Source: Tannerellaceae bacterium
GTDB lineage: Bacteria; Bacteroidota; Bacteroidia; Bacteroidales; Tannerellaceae
Assembly (NCBI GenBank): GCA_031276545.1
Contig: JAISMW010000028.1
Span: 1-43,438, forward strand
Direction of reading: 5' to 3'
DNA length: 43,438 bases
Shown here: positions 25,201-32,493 of the stretch, in pieces
How the letters are laid out: the number at the start of each line of letters is the position of its first letter
How positions within the stretch are numbered: position 1 is the stretch's first letter
Notes under the pieces: generated by a model
The model's database searches: none
Seen by the model: the letters and a program-made list of their open reading frames with translations, nothing else
What the model was told of the DNA's origin: nothing
Made by a program: the position numbers and the translations under genes

Positions 25201-25425
25201 GTATTTTCCGTCCACATCCGTGATAGTGCCGGTTGTGGTTCCTTTCACCTGTACGTTGACGCCAATCAGCGCTTCGCCGCTTTCGTCCGTAACGGTTCCC
25301 GATACGGCGGTCTGGGCAAACACCTGTGCGGTGGTGCATAGCATTACGAATAAGATAAACAGGTATGCTGCATATTTTCGCATACCGTTTTTGTCTGTTT
25401 GTTTGTTGAAAGAAGATTTTCTCAT
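22219..25425 (-). CDS. SusC/RagA-type TonB-dependent transporter (pair 1)
   Basis: A 1068-residue outer-membrane importer of oligosaccharides. It has a signal peptide cleaved near QVFAQ, a carboxypeptidase-D-like beta domain (about 40-115: VSGTVTDESGEALIGVNVQVKG), the family signature EEVVVVGYG near 125, a plug domain (IRIRGSNTLGNNDPLIVIDGV, SVLKDASAAIYGARAANGVILITTK) and a 22-strand barrel ending in VNIGFSVTF. The first ~120 codons and leader are almost the same as those of the divergent susC at 26058; similarity falls abruptly just after EEVVVVGYG. It is cotranscribed with susD (12-bp gap). Confidence 0.97.
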   Translation of the reverse strand: MRKSSFNKQTDKNGMRKYAAYLFILFVMLCTTAQVFAQTAVSGTVTDESGEALIGVNVQVKGTTTGTITDVDGKYTLQAPGGQAVIVFSYIGYLPQEITVGNQAVINVTLREDTQRLEEVVVVGYGVQKKETVTGSVSTVKGADLIKTPTANLSNAIAGRLSGVVVFQRSGEPGYDNSSIRIRGSNTLGNNDPLIVIDGVAARAGGLERLNPNEIENMSVLKDASAAIYGARAANGVILITTKNGKAGKKPELTYSFNQGWGRPAVLPKMADAAEYAELRNELIVNDAMINPALGEQPAFPNPWKTEEEIQKYRDGSDPWRYPNTDWLKETYADWSPQRIHNATLEGGSEKFSYFATFGHTFTDGYYRNSANNYKQYNLRINLNAELNDWVKVGVNLMGRQENRNYPSQSSGDVLWFTSRGRPTDQGYWPNGLPGPAQEYGRNPVVAASDETGYDKDRRYYIQTNANVEITQPWIDGLKLSLNISYDKYLQHRKKWFQPWYLYTWDMVSMEADGVTPKLDKGLNYPSHSDPRLDMYSEDQTNLVAGGILSYDKTFGDHNLTVLVGTERDESDNSYFEAMRRYFLSNAIQVFKAGGDKEKTNDSGDWSKNWNRARLNYFGRVAYNYREKYLAEFVWRYDASYMFPEDTRYGFFPGVLLGYRISEEDFWKEKLSFINYLKLRGSIGQMGNDQVYYDDELREYQYLPTYYYEWGYIIDNQDVKGLRISRFPNNQITWEVATNMNAGIEARTFDNRLYLELDYFYNKRSNILWRRNASVPQTAGLTLPAENIGKVDNTGFDLKLEWGDTAGKDFSYRIGVTGGYARNTIKYWDEAGGAPEWQKSTGHPMKTDLYYIFDGVFKNWDEINDKENRPNYDGITSDKALQPGDMKFKDIDGNGKITPDDRKRFDKNDEPKWMYGFNGFFQWKNFDLNFLAQGAADCWTRVYFDSGDIGNYLKSVYDNHWSVANPTDQHPRVHARGKYYWDNEAGLKNTYWMKNTSYIRLKNMEIGYTLPKHIVEKTRFFTQMRVYANGQNLLTLSPSTDLDPEMTQANGAKIPVPKIVNIGFSVTF

Positions 25426-25472
25426 ATTTCTTCGTTTGTTGTTAATAAATAAAGGTTATACAATAGGGCATG
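25067..25472 (-). repeat. Left arm of the large inverted repeat (susC 1 leader and 5' end)
   Basis: Read on the minus strand, this segment aligns with 26026-26415 with scattered substitutions. It covers the ATTGTATAACC motif, the shared AACAAACGAAGAAAyATGAG start region, the signal peptide and the beta domain, up to CGACTGGAAGAAGT. Weaker similarity continues through the leaders to the inner 41-bp arms. Confidence 0.9.
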
Positions 25473-25482
25473 GAACATACCC
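25466..25482 (-). promoter_or_regulatory. Leader hairpin upstream of susC 1
   Basis: In the mRNA sense GGGTATG-TTC-CATGCCC forms a 7-bp stem with one G-U pair, 40 nt before the start codon. A hairpin at the same place occurs in the susC 2 leader with changed but still paired bases. Confidence 0.5.
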
Positions 25483-25622
25483 GGTTTTCGGTAAAACAAA
25501 TCGCATCATGTACTGTTCATAAGGCATATAGAATTAAGTTAAACAATTGTTTTTTTCCTTCTTCTATACATTAGTATAATAGAAGATATAACAAAAAACG
25601 GTACGATGCCCCTCCATTCCGG

Positions 25623-25663
25623 AAAATCCGGCGAAAAATGGAGAGAAAAAACGACCGTATAAA
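25623..25663 (+). repeat. Inner 41-bp inverted repeat, left arm
   Basis: The reverse complement of 25822-25862 with a single mismatch (40 of 41). It includes CCGGCGAAAAATGGAGAG and ACCGTATAAA. The arms enclose 158 bp between the divergent susC genes. Confidence 0.92.
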
Positions 25664-25808
25664 TTACCCATCTTTAGGAGGTGCGGAGAACGGGAACGGC
25701 GAGCCTGCGCAAGGCGTTTCGAGTATTAAAAAATCCTATAGATATCAGGGAGATAAAGTTTTTTTTGAGTGTTTTAGAGAAAAAACATTTCTATTCCAAA
25801 AAAAAGGA

Positions 25809-25816
25809 TAATTTTG
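25809..25816 (+). promoter_or_regulatory. Rightward -7 box inside the inverted-repeat centre
   Basis: TAATTTTG matches TAnnTTTG exactly. TTTC at 25788-25791, 17 bp upstream, is one base from TTTG. Transcription would start near the right arm and give the rightward susC a leader of roughly 235 nt. No equal -7 box faces left inside the centre. Confidence 0.5.
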
Positions 25817-25821
25817 TGCAG

Positions 25822-25862
25822 TTTATACGGTGGTTTTTTCTCTCCATTTTTCGCCGGATTTT
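25822..25862 (-). repeat. Inner 41-bp inverted repeat, right arm
   Basis: Partner of 25623-25663. Such arms can be sites for site-specific inversion or remain from an inverted duplication; no recombinase gene is in the window. Confidence 0.92.
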
Positions 25863-26004
25863 TCGAAAATGAGAGGAAGGAGGGATGGCTCCCGTATTAT
25901 CTACACATATATATAATGTATAAGGAGAATGAAAAAACAATGTCTAACTTAAAATCTATATGCCTATGGGATGTGTATGACAGGATTTATTTTTACAGAG
26001 AATG

Positions 26005-26019
26005 GGGTATTTAATACCC
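26005..26019 (+). promoter_or_regulatory. Leader hairpin upstream of susC 2
   Basis: GGGTATTTAATACCC is self-complementary (6 bp, loop TTA) and ends 38 nt before the start codon. Its place relative to ATTGTATAACC and the start matches the hairpin upstream of susC 1. Confidence 0.5.
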
Positions 26020-26025
26020 AATTGT

Positions 26026-26415
26026 ATAACCTTATTATTAACAACAAACGAAGAAACATGAGAAAATCTTCTTTCAACAAACAAACAGACAAAAACGGTA
26101 TGCGAAAATATGCAGCATACCTGCTTTCCTTATTCTTACTATTATGCACCTCAACACAGATGTTTGCCCAGACCGCCGTATCGGGAACCGTTGCGGACGA
26201 GAGCGGCGAAGCGCTGATTGGTGTCAACGTGCAAATAAAAGGAACCACAACCGGCACTATCACGGATGTGGACGGAAAATACACCCTTCAGGCTCCCAAC
26301 GGGCAGGCGGTGATTGTGTTTTCCTATATCGGCTATCTCCCGCAGGAAATCACGGTGGGAAATCAGGCCGTGATTAATGTAACGCTCCGGGAAGATACCC
26401 AGCGACTGGAAGAAG
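26026..26415 (+). repeat. Right arm of the large inverted repeat (susC 2 leader and 5' end)
   Basis: The counterpart of 25067-25472 in opposite orientation. In several 60-bp blocks only 1 to 6 bases differ; the block coding for the end of the signal peptide (about 26120-26162) is more divergent. Confidence 0.9.
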
Positions 26416-29183
26416 TCGTAGTCGTAGGCTACGGCACACAGCGTAAAGTAACGGTGACCGGATCGGTGGCCAGTGTAAGCGGCGAAGAACTCAAAGCCTC
26501 GCCTACGACCAACCTTTCCAATGCCATGCTGGGACGTATGCCCGGTGTGCTGGGTTTCCAGCGTTCGGACGAACCGGGCGGGGGCGGAACGACTATCCGT
26601 ATCCGCGGTACAAACTCACTGGGAAGTAAAGATCCCTTAATCGTAATAGACGGTATTCCCGATCGTTCGGGTGGATTCGATCGCCTGAACCCTTCTGAAA
26701 TCGAAAGTATGTCGGTGCTGAAAGATGCCGCTGCCGCCATCTACGGATCGCGTGCTGCCAACGGGGTTGTCCTGATAACGACCAAGCGGGGCAAGGAAGG
26801 CAAGGCCACCGTGACGTTCGAAGGACAGTACGGGTATTCGCAGCCTATCCGGTTACCCGAAATGGCCAACTCTTTCGAGTACGCTACCATGCTGAATGAA
26901 ATCAATCCCGGTACATATTCCGAGGAAGATTTGAGGCTGTTTCAGGACGGTTCCGACCCCTGGGGACATCCGGACACCGACTGGTATGGAGCGGCTATTA
27001 AATCGGTCTCTCCCACGTATCGTGCCGATGTAGGCATAAACGGGGGTACCGACAAGATGAAGTATTACATAAACTTTGCGGCCAACGGCGAAGACGGGAT
27101 CTATAAAAAAAGCGCCAACCGCTACGATCAGTACAGCCTGCGCTTGAATATGGATATCAAGACCAGTCGGTACGTAAGCATACAGTACGGAAATACCTCC
27201 CGCCTTGAATACCGGCAATATCCGGCCAAAGGGGCAGGCAGTATCTTTTCTGCGCTGCGCCGCGGCAAACCCATCTATCCCGCTTACTGGCCTACCGGCG
27301 AAGCCGGCCCCGACATTGAATACGGCGACAATCCGGCCATCATTTCTACCGATGCCGCCGGCTTCGACCGCCAAAAGACCTATTATATCCAGAACAACCT
27401 AACGCTGAACGTTCAGATACCTTGGGTGACGGGACTGAAATGGGTGAGCAATGCGGCCTACGATAAACGTTTCCATAGCCGTAAACTCTTCCAGAAACCG
27501 GTCATCCTGTATTCGTGGGACGGCGTTACGGCAGGCAGCGCCGGACTGAGTTCCGCCAAACGGTGGATTAGCGACCCGCGCTTAACCCGCGAAACGGAAG
27601 ACCAGACAGACTGGATGCTGAACTCCGTGCTCAGCTACGATCGCACCTTCGGCTCGCATACGGTAGGAGTAACCGTAGGTATAGAAGGACAGAGCAAGGA
27701 TATGGACAGGCTGGATGCTTATCGGCGGTATTACCTTTCCGACGCCGCCACCGAGATCAATGCTGGTAGCGTAAAGGATGCAACCAATAAGGGCTATTCG
27801 TGGGTTGAAACCCGTTTGAACTATTTCGGACGTGTATCCTACAATTACCTCGAACGCTATCTGCTTGAAGTGGTATGGCGCTACGACGGTTCCTACCGCT
27901 TCCCCGCCGACAAACGCTACGGATTCTTCCCCGGCATCATGGCCGCTTGGCGCGCGTCTGAAGAAGATTTCTGGAAAGAAAACCTGGGAGACGTGATCAA
28001 CTATTTCAAACTGCGCGGTTCTATTTCACAAACCGGGAACGACGCCCTGATAAATACCGACAACAACTACGACCGCAGTATCCAGTACCTGAATACCTTC
28101 GGATTCCAGGAAAACGGATATATATTCGGCACGTCGGAAGAACAGCGTCTGTATCCCACACGTACCCCCAACCCCAATATTACCTGGGAAGTAGGTACGG
28201 GATACGATATAGGCTTTGAATTTAAGTTCCTCGACAACCGCCTGAGCTGGGATACCGATATCTTTTATCACAAGCGCACCAATATGTTGATAAGCCGTAA
28301 TGCCTCCATGCCGGAAATTACAGGTATCACTCTTCCGCGCGAGAATTTAGGCGAGATGGAAAACCGCGGGATTGAATCCATCATCGGCTGGAACGATAAA
28401 ATCGGAGATTTCGGATACAATCTTTCTGTGAATGGGACGTATGCCCGAAACAAAATTCTGTTCTGGGACGAAACACCGGGTATCCCCGAATATCAGCAGG
28501 CTACCGGCAGATGTCTGCCCACCACGAACAACCTGTCCGACCTGACAGGTGGGGCCGGGCTGTATTACGTGGCCGACGGAATCTTCCACGACCAGTCGGA
28601 AATAGATGCCTATCCTCACTGGACGGGTGCTGTGCCGGGCGATATCCGTTTTAAAGATGTGAATGGCGACAAACAGATTAATGCCGACGACCGCGTACGC
28701 AGCGACAAGAATGCCGAGCCGAGGTTGGTAGCCGGATTCAACGTGGGATTGACGTATAAGAACTGGGACTTGATGGCGCTGTTTTTAGGTGCGGCAGGCT
28801 CCGAAATATACATACAGACCTGGTCGGGAACGGTAGGTAACTTCCTTAAAGATTACTACGACAAACGCTGGACGCCGGATAATCCCTATGCCGGCGGGCC
28901 CCGTACGTACGAACGCGAAAATCAATACTGGATTAACAACCGTAATACGTATTTCCTGCGTTCGGGCGATTATCTCCGTTTGAAAAACATGGAAATCGGT
29001 TATACCTTACCTGATAATTATCTGCTGAGAGCAGGAATCAGCCGGCTGCGCATCTTTGCCAACGCTACCAATTTGTTTACGATAGACAAACTGAAAGTAG
29101 CCGATCCGGAACAAATCGAGAAAGATATTACATCATATCCCCAAAGACGGATCGTTAACTTTGGTATTTCAGCAACCTTCTAA
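26058..29183 (+). CDS. SusC/RagA-type TonB-dependent transporter (pair 2)
   Basis: A 1041-residue outer-membrane importer. I chose MRKSSFNKQTDKNG at 26058, the same start as its divergent paralogue, over an in-frame Met at 25971 that would place the leader hairpin in the coding region. Domains: signal peptide (cleaved near QMFAQ), carboxypeptidase-D-like beta domain, EEVVVVGYG, plug (IRIRGTNSLGSKDPLIVIDGI, SVLKDAAAAIYGSRAANGVVLITTK), and a barrel ending VNFGISATF. Beyond the beta domain it differs clearly from susC 1, so it should carry a different substrate. susD 2 follows after 12 bp, then a terminator, then the keto-sugar gene set. Confidence 0.97.
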   Translation: MRKSSFNKQTDKNGMRKYAAYLLSLFLLLCTSTQMFAQTAVSGTVADESGEALIGVNVQIKGTTTGTITDVDGKYTLQAPNGQAVIVFSYIGYLPQEITVGNQAVINVTLREDTQRLEEVVVVGYGTQRKVTVTGSVASVSGEELKASPTTNLSNAMLGRMPGVLGFQRSDEPGGGGTTIRIRGTNSLGSKDPLIVIDGIPDRSGGFDRLNPSEIESMSVLKDAAAAIYGSRAANGVVLITTKRGKEGKATVTFEGQYGYSQPIRLPEMANSFEYATMLNEINPGTYSEEDLRLFQDGSDPWGHPDTDWYGAAIKSVSPTYRADVGINGGTDKMKYYINFAANGEDGIYKKSANRYDQYSLRLNMDIKTSRYVSIQYGNTSRLEYRQYPAKGAGSIFSALRRGKPIYPAYWPTGEAGPDIEYGDNPAIISTDAAGFDRQKTYYIQNNLTLNVQIPWVTGLKWVSNAAYDKRFHSRKLFQKPVILYSWDGVTAGSAGLSSAKRWISDPRLTRETEDQTDWMLNSVLSYDRTFGSHTVGVTVGIEGQSKDMDRLDAYRRYYLSDAATEINAGSVKDATNKGYSWVETRLNYFGRVSYNYLERYLLEVVWRYDGSYRFPADKRYGFFPGIMAAWRASEEDFWKENLGDVINYFKLRGSISQTGNDALINTDNNYDRSIQYLNTFGFQENGYIFGTSEEQRLYPTRTPNPNITWEVGTGYDIGFEFKFLDNRLSWDTDIFYHKRTNMLISRNASMPEITGITLPRENLGEMENRGIESIIGWNDKIGDFGYNLSVNGTYARNKILFWDETPGIPEYQQATGRCLPTTNNLSDLTGGAGLYYVADGIFHDQSEIDAYPHWTGAVPGDIRFKDVNGDKQINADDRVRSDKNAEPRLVAGFNVGLTYKNWDLMALFLGAAGSEIYIQTWSGTVGNFLKDYYDKRWTPDNPYAGGPRTYERENQYWINNRNTYFLRSGDYLRLKNMEIGYTLPDNYLLRAGISRLRIFANATNLFTIDKLKVADPEQIEKDITSYPQRRIVNFGISATF

Positions 29184-29195
29184 AACACAAGATTT

Positions 29196-31079
29196 ATGAA
29201 AACAAAATTTAAACAGCTACTGATAACAGCCTTGTCGGTTTTGATGATAGGTTTTTCGTCGTGTTCCGACTTTATGGACTTGACACCCACCGACCAGTAT
29301 ACGGAAGAAGCCGTGTTCCAAAACGCCGGATTGACACAATCGGTTGTAAATTCGATTTATGATTTTGTGGTAGACGGAGCCAGAGAACATGCCACAACCG
29401 GTCTGACGGATGATGCTTATTTTACGCACAACTACGGACAGATTGCCGTAAACGAAGCAAATGTATCGGAAAGCGATTTGCAATGGTATAATGACGATAA
29501 CTGCCCGTTCAAATGGAGCAGGGTATATAAAGGAATCTATTATGCCAACCTGGTATTGAAGAATATTGATAATGTACCTCCCGACAATGACTACAATCTG
29601 GACGTCATGAAAGGGGAATCTTATTTCCTGCGTGCTTATCTGTATTCGCAATTGCTCAGAGCTTTTGGAGGTATTCCGCTCGTGGAAGACACCTACGGAC
29701 TGGAAGACCTGACAGGTGTCAGCGTCCCGCGTAGCGATGTGGGAGCCTGCCTGGATTTCATCTCGAAAGATATAGAAAATGCCATTAGCCTGCTGCCCGA
29801 AACAGCCAAGTTGGGACGCGCCACCAAGGGGGCGGCCATTGCGCTGAAAGCCCGCATCAACCTGCACATAGCCAGTCCGCTTTATGCCGACCGTGTTATC
29901 AATACACTGCCCGTAAATCAGTTTAACGGCGACAGAAATGCCTTATACCAAAAAGCATTGGATGCGGCCAAGGAAGTAATCGGCAGTGGAGTCTACGCAT
30001 TAGTAGATTGCCGTGGCGGTTCTATCTCCGACATTGCAAACAGATATCAGAAAATCGCTACCTCCAACAACGATGAAATGATATTTACCAAGCAGTTTGC
30101 TTCCACCAAAATAGTAAACAACTTACCCTTGCAGCACGGCCCGAATGGCTACCACAACTGGTCGGGGACAACTCCCACACAGGATTTTGTTATGCATTTT
30201 GAAATGGAAGACGGTTCCCTGAACGATGCCCTGACGAAAGTAGGCCAGTCACAAATAGGTAATCCCTACAACGGACGGGAACCCAGATTCTATGCGAATG
30301 TAGGATTCGACGGTTGCGAATGGGGCAGAAAACGTCCTTCCGACAGCTATCCGTTAGATCCCACTCCGCTGGGTAACCTGCAGTGCGGTGTGTACGAACT
30401 TTCCGACGGATCGGATGTAAAAGTAACCCTGCCCGACGGAAGCGAAATCTCCTTCAAGGGAATGTACGGAATCGATACCCGCCAGGGACCTATCGAAGAC
30501 TGGAACGGATCCTGGACAAGTTATTACGAAAGGAAACTGATAGATCCCACGGTAGACGGACAAAACTTCCCGCAGGTAGTGCCCTGGCCTCACATCCGTT
30601 TGGCAGAAGTGTATCTGATCGCTGCCGAAGCTGCTATCGAGCTCAACAAGCTGGACGAAGCGGCTACTTATCTGGATGCTATTCGTGCCCGCATCGACCG
30701 TCCGGATACCAAAACGACGCTTGCCAAACGCGGTCAGTCGTTCAATCAGGAGGATATGCGCGAATTTTTGCGTCAGGAACGCCGTTCGGAACTGTCTTTT
30801 GAAGATTCACGTTATTTCGACGTGCGTCGTTGGATGATTGCCGATGTGACCAACAATAAAACGTTGACAGGTATGACCGTTTTTGCACGTCTGAAAGCAG
30901 GCAAAACGCAAAACAAACCTTATATACACAATGAGGATATTTGGGACTATCACTATTACGTAAGAGATTTGTCTTTCCGCGAAAACCGCAAATGGGACAA
31001 AAAAATGTATTTCGCACCCATCAAACGTGACGAACTTAAACGTAATGAAAGTTTAGTGCAAAATCCTGGTATGGAATAA
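29196..31079 (+). CDS. SusD/RagB-type glycan-binding lipoprotein (pair 2)
   Basis: A 627-residue partner of the preceding SusC. The signal ends in a lipobox (IGFSSC). SusD features: CSDFMDLTPTDQYTEEAVF, GESYFLRAYLYSQLLRAFGGIPLV, and LRQERRSELSFEDSRYFDVRRWM near the C-terminus. It is clearly different from SusD 1. A canonical terminator 32 bp after the stop separates the pair from the next operon, although the genes are probably regulated for the same substrate. Confidence 0.96.
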   Translation: MKTKFKQLLITALSVLMIGFSSCSDFMDLTPTDQYTEEAVFQNAGLTQSVVNSIYDFVVDGAREHATTGLTDDAYFTHNYGQIAVNEANVSESDLQWYNDDNCPFKWSRVYKGIYYANLVLKNIDNVPPDNDYNLDVMKGESYFLRAYLYSQLLRAFGGIPLVEDTYGLEDLTGVSVPRSDVGACLDFISKDIENAISLLPETAKLGRATKGAAIALKARINLHIASPLYADRVINTLPVNQFNGDRNALYQKALDAAKEVIGSGVYALVDCRGGSISDIANRYQKIATSNNDEMIFTKQFASTKIVNNLPLQHGPNGYHNWSGTTPTQDFVMHFEMEDGSLNDALTKVGQSQIGNPYNGREPRFYANVGFDGCEWGRKRPSDSYPLDPTPLGNLQCGVYELSDGSDVKVTLPDGSEISFKGMYGIDTRQGPIEDWNGSWTSYYERKLIDPTVDGQNFPQVVPWPHIRLAEVYLIAAEAAIELNKLDEAATYLDAIRARIDRPDTKTTLAKRGQSFNQEDMREFLRQERRSELSFEDSRYFDVRRWMIADVTNNKTLTGMTVFARLKAGKTQNKPYIHNEDIWDYHYYVRDLSFRENRKWDKKMYFAPIKRDELKRNESLVQNPGME

Positions 31080-31110
31080 AAAATAATATGTATTTTTGAC
31101 CCGCTTAACA

Positions 31111-31158
31111 GGGGGCTGTGCTTAAGATATTGCAAAGTGTAAGTACAGCCCCTTTTTT
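31111..31158 (+). terminator. Rho-independent terminator after susD 2
   Basis: GGGGCTGT (31112-31119) pairs with ACAGCCCC (31145-31152), extended by CTTA/TAAG across a one-base bulge; TTTTTT follows. The orientation and U-run are right for the susCD 2 transcript. Confidence 0.9.
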
Positions 31159-31219
31159 CGAGTGAAGCGAATTTGCTGACAAAATATAAATAAAACAGTA
31201 ACCTTAAAAATAGACAGAT

Positions 31220-32386
31220 ATGACAAACAGGAAGCTTAGAATGGGAATGGTAGGCGGCGGAAGCGATGCATTTATCGGAGCCATCCATCGGTGTGCTGCT
31301 TTTATGGATAACCGGATAGAACTGGTTTGCGGATGTTTTAGTGTAGATCCTGACATCTCCTTGAGTTCCGGGCGCTCTTATTTCCTCCCCGACAACCGGA
31401 TTTATAAAACGTATCAGGAAATGTTCGAACATGAAGTAAGCCTTCCCGAAGGTGAACGGATGGATTTCGTAACCATTGTAACCCCCAATAAATGGCATTT
31501 CGAACCGGCCATGATGGCGCTGGAAAGAGGTTTTCACGTCGTAGTAGACAAACCGATGACCTTCTCGCTGGAAGAAGCCAAACTCTTACGGAAGAAAGTG
31601 GAAGAAACCGGGCTTATCCTCGCACTCACACATGTGTATTCGGGCTATCCGGCTATAAAGGAAGCCAAGGCAAGAATAGCCGGGGGAGATTTCGGCAAAC
31701 TGCGTCGTGTGTATGTAGAATATACACAGGGATGGCTGTCCGAACGAATCGAACTGCAAGGAGGAAACAATGCCGGATGGCGTACCGACCCGAAACGTTC
31801 CGGCAAAGCCGGCAGTGTAGGCGATATAGGCACCCACGCCTGGCATCTGACCGAGTATGTAACCGGAGCCAAAGTAACCGAACTCTGCGCCGACCTGAAA
31901 GCCTTTGCTCCCGGACGTCCTATCGACGATGACGGAGCCGCTTTCCTGAAATACGACAACGGAGCAACAGGCGTGCTGACCTGTACTCAAATAGCCGCCG
32001 GCGAAGAAAACCGCCTTGTCATCCGTGTGTATGGAGAAAAAGGAGGCCTGGAATGGCATCAGGAAGAACCCAACAGTTTGTACCTGAAATGGAACGATAA
32101 ACCCAAAGAAATTATCCGCGTGGGTAATAACGGCTTCCTGACAGACGGTACCAAATACAATACCCGTACTCCGGGCGGACACCCGGAAGGCTTTATCGAA
32201 TCGTTTGCCAACATATACCGGAATTTCAGTACCACCGTGCGTGCGGTAGCCAATGGAGAAAAACCTTCAGGCCCCATGCTGGACTTCCCAACTGTTTACG
32301 ACGGTGTAAGAGGAATGCAATTTATCGAAACCATGGTGGAAGCCGGGTACAATGATAAACAGAAATGGCTAAAATGGATTGAATAA
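31220..32386 (+). CDS. Gfo/Idh/MocA-family oxidoreductase, cytosolic
   Basis: A 388-residue NAD(P)-dependent sugar oxidoreductase without a signal peptide. The nucleotide site MGMVGGGSDAFIG lies at about 8-20, the DKP motif (variant of EKP with the catalytic lysine) near 110, and GDIGTHAWHLTEYVTG near 200-216 holds the active-site Asp and His. It starts the gene set after the terminator. In the related 3-keto-sugar pathway such a cytosolic enzyme could reduce the imported keto-sugar back to the hexose. That assignment is inference; substrate specificity in this family cannot be read from sequence. Confidence 0.9.
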   Translation: MTNRKLRMGMVGGGSDAFIGAIHRCAAFMDNRIELVCGCFSVDPDISLSSGRSYFLPDNRIYKTYQEMFEHEVSLPEGERMDFVTIVTPNKWHFEPAMMALERGFHVVVDKPMTFSLEEAKLLRKKVEETGLILALTHVYSGYPAIKEAKARIAGGDFGKLRRVYVEYTQGWLSERIELQGGNNAGWRTDPKRSGKAGSVGDIGTHAWHLTEYVTGAKVTELCADLKAFAPGRPIDDDGAAFLKYDNGATGVLTCTQIAAGEENRLVIRVYGEKGGLEWHQEEPNSLYLKWNDKPKEIIRVGNNGFLTDGTKYNTRTPGGHPEGFIESFANIYRNFSTTVRAVANGEKPSGPMLDFPTVYDGVRGMQFIETMVEAGYNDKQKWLKWIE

Positions 32387-32493
32387 ACGGTATGTAATAA
32401 AAAAATCATACTTTTTTAGCGTGTCTTACATAAGATTATGCTACTTTTATTGCCGATTTCCGAACTACTTAAAAGTGTACCATAAAAAAACAA

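Noticed and set aside
25664..25821. Small transposable element (MITE) with 41-bp ends
   Set aside because: Similarity continues outward from both arms into the two susC leaders, which fits an inverted duplication or inverton better than an inserted element; no target-site duplication was seen.
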